Below, piece after piece: positions 17,869-25,996 of a stretch of DNA of 64,000 nt (the first letter of the stretch is position 1; each line of letters starts with the position of its first letter). The notes under the pieces are model-generated. The model ran no database searches, had not been told where the DNA came from, and saw only the letters and a list, made by a program, of their open reading frames with translations. A program made the position numbers and the translations under genes. This DNA is from Ottelia alismoides (lineage: Eukaryota > Streptophyta > Magnoliopsida > Alismatales > Hydrocharitaceae). Location: contig JAZKJV010011400.1 of the NCBI GenBank assembly GCA_037367405.1, positions 5,888,501 through 5,952,500 of the forward strand, read 5' to 3'.

Positions 17869-17908
17869 ACTGCGTGAGGCCAACTGCCAATGCCCGTTAT
17901 TTGGTGAC

Positions 17909-17968
17909 GTAGCTCGGGCACTCTTGCCCGCCTGTAGGAATCAAGTCGGCCAAGAGTGGCCAAGCTAC
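17909..17968. repeat. Paired palindromes (family G)
   Basis: GTAGCTCGGGCACTCTTGCC at the left and GGCCAAGAGTGGCCAAGCTAC at the right face each other across about 15 bases, in the same architecture as family A (GTAGC at one end, GCTAC at the other). A related half (TACCCTGGGCACTCCTGCCC) is at about 27186-27205. Confidence 0.7.
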
Positions 17969-18011
17969 GAACAAATCAACCATCCCATATCCCCGCCGGA
18001 GCCAACAACAG

Positions 18012-20714
18012 ATGCGTAGCCTGTGGAGAACACTGCTGACAGTTATCAGCCTGCTGGTGGCTGCAGGATCGGTTTCAAATTCAACGCACCTATGCGCAGC
18101 AGGATTGAAGTTACAAAAAGGTGACTCGATTTGCCTGATCGGCAATGCGCTGGGTGAACGCTTGCAACATCATCCTCAATGGGAAACCGTGCTGCAACTA
18201 CGCTTTCCCCAACTCAACTTGAGCGTTCGCAACCTCTGCTTTCCAGGTGATGAACCTGCCTTTCGCTTGCGATCGATGAACTTCGGCGAGCCCGATGTGC
18301 ATTTAAAGCACTCCAAGGCAGACGTCATTTTGTGCTTCTTCGGCTTCAATGAATCATTTGCCGGTCAGGCGGGGATCGAGCAATTCAAGAAAGATCTCAG
18401 CGCTAGCGTCTCGCATATGCTCGCGCAGAACTACAGCGGCAAAGGCAAGCCTCGGATAGCATTGGTTTCTCCCATCGCTTTTGAAAACACGGGCGATCCT
18501 AATTTGCCCGATGGCAAGGAGCATAACGCGCGGCTCAAGCAGATCACCCAAGCGATGAAGGAAGTGGCCGAGCAGTTGGACGTGGCCTTTGCCGATGTGT
18601 TCCAACCGACACTGAAAACGTTCGAGTCCAGCGACGTCCGCTATACGCTCAACGGTGCCCACCTGAACGATACTGGATACCAGGTCTTCAGCTTGATTCT
18701 CAATAGCCAGCTGTTTGGGCCGGCTGAAGTGCTGCCCAACAATGACAAACTGCGCGCAGCCATTGCCGACAAGGACTTCCACTGGTGGCACCGCTACCGC
18801 GCTGTCAACGGATACTCGATCTATGGCAAGCGAGGCGAAGCCGGTTTTGATGGAACCTATCGCAATCGCGAAGTCATGGAGCGCGAACGTGAGATCTTGG
18901 ACCAAATGTGCGCTAACCGCGATGCACGTATCTGGCTGGCCGCGCAAGGCAAACCAGATGACAGCCCTATCGACGACAGTAACACCCTGCCGTTCATTAC
19001 CCCCAAGACCAACGTCGGTGGCCCCAACGATGCAGAGGCCAAGGCCGGCAAGCTGGGCTCGCTGGAGTACAAGAGCTCCGAAGAGCAGCGCAAGCTGTTC
19101 AAACTCCCCGAAGGTTACGAAGTCACCCTGGTGGCTTCCGAAGAGATGTTTCCGGAGATGGTCAATCCAGTGGCCTTGAACTTCGACAGCCGTGGTCGCC
19201 TGTGGGTAGCCACGATGCCCAGTTACCCGCAGTGGAAACCCAAGTCGACACTGGATGACAAACTGCTGATCCTGGATGATGACAACGGCGACGGCGTTTC
19301 CGACCGCTGCACGGTCTTTGCATCCGGACTGCACCAACCGACGGGCTTTGAGATCGGACGCGGTGGGGTGTATGTGGCTGAGCAGCCCGACATCTTGTTC
19401 TTGAAAGATAGCGATGGGGATGACAAAGCCGACGTCAAGGTCCGCAAACTCTTTGGTTTTGATTCGGCCGACTCACATCACGGCCTGGCCGCCTTTGAGT
19501 GGGGCCCGGATGGCGCGCTCTATTTTCAAGAGGGTACGTTCAAGCAATCGCAAGTCGAAACACCGTACGGCGTGCAGCGCCTGGCCGATTCGGGTGTTTG
19601 GCGTTACGACCCGCGTACCGAGCAACTGGAAGTGCATGCATCTTTGGCTTTCGCCAATCCATGGGGCCACGTATTTGATCGCTGGGGGCAGAACTTTATC
19701 TGTGATGCTTCGTCCGGTTTCAATTACTGGGCCGTGACGATCTCCGGCGAGGTGAACTATCCCGACAAACATGCTGGTGGAGCAATGGCCGGCGGATTGA
19801 CCAATCCAGGTTCAATCATCAAGCGCGAGCCCCCTCACTTTATCGTCAAACGTACCCGACCAAGCTCGGGTTGTGAAATCGTTTCCAGCCGCCAGTTTCC
19901 GCCAGAAGCACAAGGCAACTTCTTGATCAATAACGTCATCGGTGACCGTTCTGTATTGCAACACACGATGGCTGACGCACACAGTGGTTACGAAGGCAAA
20001 GAGATTACGCCGCTGCTGTACTGCGAAGACGGCAACTTCCGCCCGGTCGATCTGCAGTTTGGACCCGACGGAGCGCTCTACGTGGTCGATTGGCACAAGG
20101 CGCTCATCGGTCACCTGCAACATAACCTGCGCGATCCCAATCGCGATTCATCGCATGGTCGGATATGGCGCATCACGTATAAGGGACGGCCGCTGGTGGA
20201 AAAAGTTGTGGTCGCTGACCAGTCGATTCCCCAGTTACTGGAACTGCTCGGTTCCCCCGAAGATCGCACCGGCTACCGCGCCCGTCGAGAACTGGCAGGG
20301 CGTGATACCCGGCAAGTACTGGCCGAAGTTGCCAAGTGGCTTGGCCAGCCCAAGAGGGATCCGGCCGCAGCGATCTCCGCCCGGCTGGAAGGATTATGGC
20401 TGCACCAGGCCCACAATGTTCCCAACGAAGCGTTGCTGAAAGAATTGCTCAACTGCTCCGAACCACGTGCGCGCGCCGCGGCCACGCGTGTGCTCTGCTA
20501 CTGGCGCGATCGAATCGAAGCCGCCGATCAATTGCTGCGTGAGAGACTCAACGACGACCACCCGCGCGTGCGGATCGAAGCCGTGCGGGCTGCCAGTTTC
20601 TTTTCCAGGCAAGCTATGGAAGAAGCAGTTCTGGAAGTACTCAACCACGATATGGACCCGTTCATCGAGTACACATTAGACGAAACCGTCCGGCACTTGG
20701 AAGGCAAAGGCTAA
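18012..20714 (+). CDS. GDSL-like / PVC-type membrane-bound dehydrogenase fusion with HEAT repeats
   Basis: A 900-residue secreted protein (signal peptide, residues 1-30). Residues about 33-240 have an SGNH/GDSL-like fold (GDSICLIGNALGERL, VILCFFGFNESF, NGAHLNDTGY), but the usual nucleophile Ser position reads IGN, so esterase activity is doubtful. From about 370 to 740 comes the beta-propeller of the PVC membrane-bound dehydrogenase family (NPVALNFDSRGRLWVATMPSY, LHQPTGFEIG, FEWGPDGALYF, LQFGPDGALYVVDWHKALIG). Residues 745-895 are HEAT-like. Many relatives end with a CxxCH haem domain; none is present here, and the protein stops shortly before a dense repeat tract. Role: probably periplasmic redox or carbohydrate chemistry, unproven. 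Confidence 0.88.
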   Translation: MRSLWRTLLTVISLLVAAGSVSNSTHLCAAGLKLQKGDSICLIGNALGERLQHHPQWETVLQLRFPQLNLSVRNLCFPGDEPAFRLRSMNFGEPDVHLKHSKADVILCFFGFNESFAGQAGIEQFKKDLSASVSHMLAQNYSGKGKPRIALVSPIAFENTGDPNLPDGKEHNARLKQITQAMKEVAEQLDVAFADVFQPTLKTFESSDVRYTLNGAHLNDTGYQVFSLILNSQLFGPAEVLPNNDKLRAAIADKDFHWWHRYRAVNGYSIYGKRGEAGFDGTYRNREVMEREREILDQMCANRDARIWLAAQGKPDDSPIDDSNTLPFITPKTNVGGPNDAEAKAGKLGSLEYKSSEEQRKLFKLPEGYEVTLVASEEMFPEMVNPVALNFDSRGRLWVATMPSYPQWKPKSTLDDKLLILDDDNGDGVSDRCTVFASGLHQPTGFEIGRGGVYVAEQPDILFLKDSDGDDKADVKVRKLFGFDSADSHHGLAAFEWGPDGALYFQEGTFKQSQVETPYGVQRLADSGVWRYDPRTEQLEVHASLAFANPWGHVFDRWGQNFICDASSGFNYWAVTISGEVNYPDKHAGGAMAGGLTNPGSIIKREPPHFIVKRTRPSSGCEIVSSRQFPPEAQGNFLINNVIGDRSVLQHTMADAHSGYEGKEITPLLYCEDGNFRPVDLQFGPDGALYVVDWHKALIGHLQHNLRDPNRDSSHGRIWRITYKGRPLVEKVVVADQSIPQLLELLGSPEDRTGYRARRELAGRDTRQVLAEVAKWLGQPKRDPAAAISARLEGLWLHQAHNVPNEALLKELLNCSEPRARAAATRVLCYWRDRIEAADQLLRERLNDDHPRVRIEAVRAASFFSRQAMEEAVLEVLNHDMDPFIEYTLDETVRHLEGKG

Positions 20715-20749
20715 ACCTGCAGACGCGGCCTGAACAGTTGACCAAAGAG

Positions 20750-21166
20750 CTGGCGAGCCGATGGGCGCTAGCCCCGGTTACCAAGGGCGCAGCCCTGTAT
20801 TTGCTGGCCCAACTGAATGTGCTCGCCATCTGTTGTCCTTCGGCCAGTTGCCCTGCGGGCAAATTCGTAAAAACCGGGGCTAGCGCCCATCGGCTTGCCG
20901 GTATCATGCCAGCCGCAGGGCGCTAGCCCCGGTTTCTTCAATGCGCAGGTCCATAATCATCGCCCAATCGCGGAATTCGACGCGATGCGTCTGGGTTGCC
21001 CTGCGGGCAATTTTAAAACCGGGGCTAGCGCCCATCGGCTGGCCTATTTCCTTGCCAGCCGAGCGCTGGCCCCGGTTACCCAAGGCAGGCGAGCCGCAGG
21101 GCGCTAGCCCCGGTTACCAAAGGGCGCAGCCCTCGCGGTTTTCAAAAGGGGCGCAGCCCTGGGTAT
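20750..21166. repeat. Cluster of GCTAGCCCCGG palindromic repeats (family H)
   Basis: At least six alternating copies of GGGCGCTAGCCCCGGTT or its complement AACCGGGGCTAGCGCCC occur between 20755 and 21120. They are often followed by ACCAAGGGCGCAGCCCT or preceded by GCCGATG / GCCGCAG. Opposed copies can pair. The stretch (about 450 bp) has no gene. The arrangement looks like repeated insertion of one short palindromic element into its own copies. Confidence 0.8.
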
Positions 21167-21943
21167 TCACTGCAAGGCTGGTAACCACTCGCGCCAGTCG
21201 ATTTGGTAGCACTTCAGCAGCAGTTCAAATAGTTCCGGGTGATACCGCGCCAGTTCGTGGGGAACTTGGAAATACAGCTCGCTGCTGACGGCGAACAGTT
21301 CGGTCAGTGATTCAAGTCCATAGTCGCTGACCAGTACGTCATAGCCCTGCGCGACCCAATCCTTCAGTTCTTCCAGCTCATTGTGAAACTCGGCCCGCCA
21401 CTTGGTTGCATCTACCTCGCGCGGCAAGGGGGGCACTCCATCAGCCCCGGGGCCATTGTCGTAGTCCAGTACATGAGCCAACTCGTGAATTGTCAGATGT
21501 TCGCCATCGTTGGAGCTATGGCCGGCTGCTGCCACGGCGGGCCAATTCAATAAAACCGTGCCGCCATCGGTCGCTTGTCCCAGTCGCGTCGATTGGCCAT
21601 GCAAGCCGATCTGACCGCTGAGCATCACGGTGACTGCGTCGGTGGTATAGAGCACAGGAGTCAACAACAACGTTTGGCAACGTTCGAAATGCCAGGCAGG
21701 AAAGGCCAGCGTCATCAAACTGGCCTGGCCTGCAATGGTCCATTGATGTTCCGGACGCAGTTCCAAACCGCGACTACCCTCCCAGTATTTCTCCGCCACA
21801 AAGATACGGATCCAATCGATAGCCGCATCCTGTCGGTCATCAGGCAGATAGGACCACTGCCAGACATGATCTCGCAAATGTTCGCGCAAGCCCCTGGGCT
21901 CGGGCTGGGCCAACAAGCGCTTTCGTCGCCAGGATCTGAACAT
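21167..21943 (-). CDS. mtfA: MtfA-like zinc-dependent peptidase
   Basis: A 258-residue protein of the MtfA/DUF980 family (Mlc titration factor A in enterobacteria, a gluzincin-type metallopeptidase). The zinc-binding motif is HELAH in EHLTIHELAHVLDYDNG, with a downstream acidic ESLTELFAVSSELYF segment supplying the third ligand. The N-terminal half (FRSWRRKRLL..., WIRIFVAEKYWEG) and GQIGLHGQSTRLGQ...VLLNWP match the family order. No signal peptide is seen, so it is cytoplasmic. The start ATG 21943 has GAGGTGGT just upstream. Nothing nearby suggests a specific target, and Mlc itself is not expected in planctomycetes. Confidence 0.9.
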   Translation of the reverse strand: MFRSWRRKRLLAQPEPRGLREHLRDHVWQWSYLPDDRQDAAIDWIRIFVAEKYWEGSRGLELRPEHQWTIAGQASLMTLAFPAWHFERCQTLLLTPVLYTTDAVTVMLSGQIGLHGQSTRLGQATDGGTVLLNWPAVAAAGHSSNDGEHLTIHELAHVLDYDNGPGADGVPPLPREVDATKWRAEFHNELEELKDWVAQGYDVLVSDYGLESLTELFAVSSELYFQVPHELARYHPELFELLLKCYQIDWREWLPALQ

Positions 21944-22090
21944 ACCACCTCAATCGAAATAGCAGGGGCCGGGCGGGCGAGGCCGTCTTGGCGGACCAGC
22001 ATCCGCAAGGGATGTTGATGCGGGCAGCTGGTCCCGCTGGGCCTCTGTTCTCGCTGCGGGCCGAAGGCTCAGCGGGAGCTTCGCTCTCCC
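21944..22090. repeat. Repeat-bearing spacer related to family C ends
   Basis: The right part (GCTCAGCGGGAGCTTCGCTC, then TCCCAGTGTTCC) matches the right end of the family C copy at about 27637-27667. The middle has GGACCAGCATCCGCAAGGG and GGGCAGCTGGTCC, which are partly complementary. It probably is another, diverged element. Confidence 0.5.
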
Positions 22091-22097
22091 AGTGTTC

Positions 22098-22952
22098 CTA
22101 GCGCTGGTTCTTCTCGCGAATCTTGACGCTGTAGCGTTCGAGGAACTTTTGTTCTTTGGCAGTCAGGCTATCCTTGCCATCGCGATAGATCTTGGCCAGC
22201 AGGCGATCGGCTTCCTGTTCATCGCGCGAAGTGGTCGAGACGGGCTCGTCGTCTTCTTTATGTACACGCAATTTTGGCCGACGCTTGAAAGACCTGGTCA
22301 AGTCGCCGATGTTCTCGAAGAAGGCGAAATTCAAGCCGGCATAAAAATAGATCGTCGCACACGCCACGCCCGCCATGTGCACATCGTAGGCAACTTCGCG
22401 ACTGGTGCCCGCCAGGTTGGCCAGCACCGTTAAGACTCCCAGCAGCCAGGCTTTCACCGGCACGATGCCCCATAACATGATGATCGACTGCGGAAAGTTG
22501 TAAACGAACAACATGACCACGCCGACCACTGCTCCAGAGGCCCCGCGCACGCTGCCCCCCACCATATCAGGCACCACCAGCCGCAGCAGGCAGAACGCCA
22601 AGCCCGAGAGCACGATCGTCACCAGGTAAAAACGCAAGAACTCCCAGCGCCCATACCGCGACTCGACCGACTGGCCCAAAAAGTACAATGTCAGCATATT
22701 GAACAGCAAGTGCATGATGTCGGCATGGACAAACCCATACGTCAAGAATCGATACCATTGCAGCGGCTGAAACAGATCCTCAGCTCGCAGTACGAGGATG
22801 TTGGAAAACGCGTTGTCGCGATTGGTCAACAGAAAATTCAACGCCAGAAAGACGGCGTTGATGACGATCAGGTTAGTGACCATCGACGCGCGATCCCAGG
22901 GCCGAAAGGACGGCTCGTCGTCGCGGTAATAATTGCGATCGTAGATTCCCAT
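22098..22952 (-). CDS. Rhomboid family intramembrane serine protease
   Basis: A 284-residue membrane protein if started at ATG 22952 (a GTG at 22976 is possible). Six or so hydrophobic segments lie between residues about 20 and 230. The catalytic Ser is in GASGAVVGVVMLF (GxSG motif) and the catalytic His in VHMAGVACATIYFYAG. The HADIMHLLFNMLTLYFLG segment is the conserved HxxxN helix preceding them. The C-terminal charged tail (about 60 residues, Lys/Glu/Arg-rich) is cytoplasmic. It cleaves membrane-spanning substrates within the bilayer; the substrate is unknown. Confidence 0.93.
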   Translation of the reverse strand: MGIYDRNYYRDDEPSFRPWDRASMVTNLIVINAVFLALNFLLTNRDNAFSNILVLRAEDLFQPLQWYRFLTYGFVHADIMHLLFNMLTLYFLGQSVESRYGRWEFLRFYLVTIVLSGLAFCLLRLVVPDMVGGSVRGASGAVVGVVMLFVYNFPQSIIMLWGIVPVKAWLLGVLTVLANLAGTSREVAYDVHMAGVACATIYFYAGLNFAFFENIGDLTRSFKRRPKLRVHKEDDEPVSTTSRDEQEADRLLAKIYRDGKDSLTAKEQKFLERYSVKIREKNQR

Positions 22953-23075
22953 AGTGCTCGCAGTTGATTCTGACACCGGCTCGGCCAGTTTTGCTCGTCA
23001 TCTAAAGGATATCGACAGAATCGCCGCCCTGGTAGCGGTAGTCGGGAGTTGGGAATGTCGCTGAGCTTTTGGCCG

Positions 23076-23978
23076 CTAGCCAAAGAGCGGCATGGCGTCG
23101 ATGCGGCGGCGGAGCTCGGCCAGTTGCGATTCGGTCAGATTGACTTGTGGCAAGCGGCATTGCCCCAGGTCAAAACCCAGCCGATTAAGGATGGCCTTCA
23201 TGGCTGAATGAAACGGATAGTTGTGGATCATCTGCACCATGTCGACAGCCTGAGCCTGCAACTCGGCGGCCGTGGCAATATCACCGCGTTCAAAGGCCTT
23301 GATGATTCGCGCGTACAACGGCGAAGCGATATTGTAGGTGCTGCCAATCGCCGCCCGACATCCCACGACCAGGGCCGATAGCAGCATCTCGTCACACCCC
23401 CAAATCATTTCGAAGCGTCCACCCGCCAACTGCAGGCACTGTTGTAATTGGTGAACTTCGGTCGAGGTGAATTTGATGCCTGCCAGATTAGGGATCCGCA
23501 GACTCGCCAACTGCAGAAACTCGACCATCTCCAACTGCATACCGGTCAGGGCAGGAATGTGATAGTAATAAAAGGGCAGTTCGGGCGCCCCAGCGGCAAT
23601 CTCGGCCATGCTGGCGACTAGCGTTTCTACGCTCTGTATCTTGAAGTACGAAGGGCAACTAGCGGAGATGGCGCTGGCTCCAATCGATTGGGCATGCATC
23701 GCCAGTTGCCGCGCTTCCCGGAGCGAATTATGCCCGACTTGCACAAACACCGGCGCACGGCCCGCGACCGCATCGACATACGCTTTGGCTACTTGCATAC
23801 GCTCGCTACTGGTCAGCGACACGCCTTCACCCGTTGTCCCGCACACATAAAATCCGCTGACACTACGCTTGAGCAGCCAATCGACCATCATCCCAATCGG
23901 CTCGATATGAACCTGCCCGGTTTCGTCCAGAGGTGTATACGTCGCAGCAAACAAGCCTGCATGTCGCGCAAATGGCAT
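23076..23978 (-). CDS. Dihydrodipicolinate synthase/N-acetylneuraminate lyase family aldolase
   Basis: A (beta/alpha)8 aldolase of about 300 residues. The start is placed at ATG 23978 because GGGAG lies 6 bases upstream and the protein then starts at FARHAGLFAATYTPLDETG; the frame is open to 24023. CGTTGEGVSLTSSER is the pyruvate-carboxylate binding motif, YYYHIPALTG carries the catalytic Tyr, and LAGIKFTS the Schiff-base Lys. The YYHIPALTG form is closer to N-acetylneuraminate lyase than to DapA (usually YNVPxRTG). The reaction is then probably cleavage of sialic acid or a related keto acid to pyruvate. No other sialic acid genes are nearby, so the substrate is open. Confidence 0.85.
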   Translation of the reverse strand: MPFARHAGLFAATYTPLDETGQVHIEPIGMMVDWLLKRSVSGFYVCGTTGEGVSLTSSERMQVAKAYVDAVAGRAPVFVQVGHNSLREARQLAMHAQSIGASAISASCPSYFKIQSVETLVASMAEIAAGAPELPFYYYHIPALTGMQLEMVEFLQLASLRIPNLAGIKFTSTEVHQLQQCLQLAGGRFEMIWGCDEMLLSALVVGCRAAIGSTYNIASPLYARIIKAFERGDIATAAELQAQAVDMVQMIHNYPFHSAMKAILNRLGFDLGQCRLPQVNLTESQLAELRRRIDAMPLFG

Positions 23979-24139
23979 TGCGGCTCCCAAAGAACTGATG
24001 TGTGAAAGCAAGAGTTGACTCAATAGCCCGTCGAATCAGCCAATACCGGGCGCGTGTCCGACGCGTGTTAGAGAGTACCCGACAATAGCTCGGAAATCGA
24101 TTAGTTATCAGAGCGGCGAGCGACGAGCTTTACTGTTTG

Positions 24140-24310
24140 TAATCTAATGGACCGACGCGGCGCGGTGGTGGGGCAGCGCGGTGGGGGTGCGCGGTTGGCT
24201 TTGCTTGGGCGGTATGACTGCCGACGCGGCGCGTCGGCAATACATTTTCCGACGCGGCGCGTCGGGCCACGATATGTCGGGCTACGATATGTCGGGCTAC
24301 GATGTTCGTC
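24140..24310. repeat. Family B palindromes and short tandem repeats
   Basis: Perfect palindromes CCGACGCGGCGCGTCGG at 24221-24237 and 24249-24265, a related piece at 24151, and then two copies of GATATGTCGGGCTAC in tandem at about 24271-24300. The same palindrome family occurs at 47548-47593, 60433-60484 and 62759-62780. Confidence 0.8.
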
Positions 24311-24380
24311 TTTCCGGCCAACATTAAGTTGGTCAGCTCTAACGCTGCGAGTTCTGATTAGACTAAAATTCCTTGCCAGA

Positions 24381-25703
24381 ATGTTACACCCGTCACCTGG
24401 AACACCGATGCCCACTGCCAGCCCAACACGTCCTGCTTGCCATCGCCCGATCGAAGCGTGGCGTTGGTCGCCTGACAAGCTGCGGCAGTGGCAACTGGAT
24501 GCGCTCAACCAACAGCTTGCGCAGATCCTCCCAGCCAACCAGTTCTATGCTCGCAAGTTCCATGCTCAGAAATTGCAATTGACCAGCCTGGCAGATTTAT
24601 CGAGTTTGCCGCTGACTGAGAAAGACGAGCTGGTCGCCTCGCAGCAAGCAGCCGGTCTTAGCCAACATCACACGTTCTCTCCGCAGTGTTATGTGCGGAT
24701 GCACCGCACCAGCGGCACGCGAGGGCAACCACTGCTGATTCAAGATACGCCCGAGGATTGGCAATGGTGGTCCGATGCCTGGCAACATGTTTTGGCTGCT
24801 GGTGACATCACCGCCTCAGACCGCGTGTTTATGGCCTTCTCGTTTGGTCCGTTTATCGGTTTTTGGAGTGCTTACGAAGCGTGCGTGCAACTGGGCGCGA
24901 CTCTCATTCCCGGTGGCGGTCTGTCCACTCTGGCTCGTCTCGAGTTCATGCGTCAAAGCCAACCTACGGTGATCGCCTGCACGCCATCTTATGCCCTGCA
25001 ACTGGCCGCCGTTGCCCAGCAGAACTCCCTGGACCTGCGTTCGATTCCCGTGCGGCGCATCGTCGTGGCCGGTGAGCCTGGTGGCAGTATACCGGCCGTC
25101 CGGTCACGCATTGAACAGCTCTGGCAGGCTGAAGTGATCGATCATTGTGGAGCCACGGAGATCGGACCTTGGGGCTTCGGTTGGCCCGATGTGTGCGGCA
25201 TCCATGTGATCGAGACCTGCTTCATCGCCGAGCTCTTGCCGCTGGAGCACCTGGACGATAGCGACCTGCGCGAATTGGTGCTGACCTCGCTGGGACGCTG
25301 GGGGGCTCCGGTGATTCGTTATCGCACGGGCGACCTGGTTCGCGCGCGGCCCTCGACCGACCCTCGCTGCAACTTCTTGTGGCTGGATGGTGGCATCGTA
25401 GGTCGAGCCGACGATATGGTGGTGGTCCGCGGTGTAAATGTCTTTCCCAGCAGTATCGCGGCCGTCGTCGAACGATTTCCCTCGGTCGCTGAATACCGCG
25501 TCACCATCGGTCGACGCGGGCAGTTGGACGACCTGAAGCTGGAGCTGGAAACGGATGAGCTAACGGCGCAGGCTATCGGTCAACAATTGGATGTGGCCAT
25601 CGGTTTGCGAATTGAAACCAGTTTGCTGCCCGTCGGTTCGTTGCCACGCAGCGAAGGCAAGGCGCGGCGCTGGGTCGACCTGCGACATGATAAGGAACCG
25701 TAA
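24381..25703 (+). CDS. Phenylacetate-CoA ligase-like AMP-binding enzyme
   Basis: About 440 residues of the PaaK-like branch of adenylate-forming enzymes. Visible motifs are the phosphate-binding loop RMHRTSGTRGQPLLIQDT, the CGATEIGPWGFGWPD motif, and RYRTGDLVR followed by GRADDMVVVRGVNVFPSSIAAVVERF, where the C-terminal lid begins. It would activate a carboxylic acid as adenylate and then thioester. Starts at ATG 24381 or 24408 are both plausible; the longer open frame to 24147 is made of repeat sequence and is rejected. The stop codon TAA (25701-25703) lies inside the left terminal repeat of the 284-bp element, so the original C-terminus may have been altered by that insertion. A glycosyltransferase follows. 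Confidence 0.87.
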   Translation: MLHPSPGTPMPTASPTRPACHRPIEAWRWSPDKLRQWQLDALNQQLAQILPANQFYARKFHAQKLQLTSLADLSSLPLTEKDELVASQQAAGLSQHHTFSPQCYVRMHRTSGTRGQPLLIQDTPEDWQWWSDAWQHVLAAGDITASDRVFMAFSFGPFIGFWSAYEACVQLGATLIPGGGLSTLARLEFMRQSQPTVIACTPSYALQLAAVAQQNSLDLRSIPVRRIVVAGEPGGSIPAVRSRIEQLWQAEVIDHCGATEIGPWGFGWPDVCGIHVIETCFIAELLPLEHLDDSDLRELVLTSLGRWGAPVIRYRTGDLVRARPSTDPRCNFLWLDGGIVGRADDMVVVRGVNVFPSSIAAVVERFPSVAEYRVTIGRRGQLDDLKLELETDELTAQAIGQQLDVAIGLRIETSLLPVGSLPRSEGKARRWVDLRHDKEP

Positions 25704-25977
25704 AAAAATAAATGACCGGACTTATCGTAGGAAATTAGTCAAGCACTCTGTATAAGCAACCAACTGCGAGTGTTCGCGTGGATCTTACTAACTTGCATGC
25801 AGAAGACGTGTCGTTTCGACGACTACGCCCAACAAAATGCAGCCTTTTTTTGATTGTCGAAATGCCGTCTGCCTGCCGCTCGAAGTGCCCCACCAAGGTT
25901 ACATGCAACACTTTGCAATGGCCTCGCCTGCATTTCTGCTGCACTGTGAGTCCGGTCATTTATTTTTTTACGGTTCC
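25694..25977. mobile_element. 284-bp MITE-like element with perfect 28-bp terminal inverted repeats
   Basis: Left end 25694-25721 (GGAACCGTAAAAAAATAAAT then GACCGGAC) and right end 25950-25977 are exact reverse complements over 28 bp. The bases outside are TAA on both sides (25691-25693 would read TAA, and 25978-25980 read TAA), a possible 3-bp target duplication. The 228-bp interior has no recognisable gene; short frames exist but look like chance. The element supplies the stop codon of the upstream ligase gene and ends 19 bases before the glycosyltransferase ATG. Confidence 0.8.
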
Positions 25978-25996
25978 TAAGAGTATCTAGCCGGAT

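Larger units (their letters stand above)
17447..18011. other. Intergenic region between cheA and the PVC dehydrogenase gene
   Basis: No gene is seen. It must hold the divergent promoters. Two structured elements lie in it: a hexanucleotide repeat hairpin (17792-17868) and a pair of facing palindromes (17909-17968). Confidence 0.6.

Noticed and set aside
24271..24300. Short direct repeats considered as a CRISPR remnant
   Set aside because: Only two adjacent 15-bp units without spacers; they are part of a palindromic repeat region.
24147..24380. N-terminal extension of the PaaK-like ligase
   Set aside because: The extra codons are translated family B repeats and have no resemblance to the enzyme family.
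25735..25959. 74-codon minus-strand frame inside the 284-bp inverted-repeat element
   Set aside because: No domain, no ribosome-binding site; the element is better explained as non-coding.
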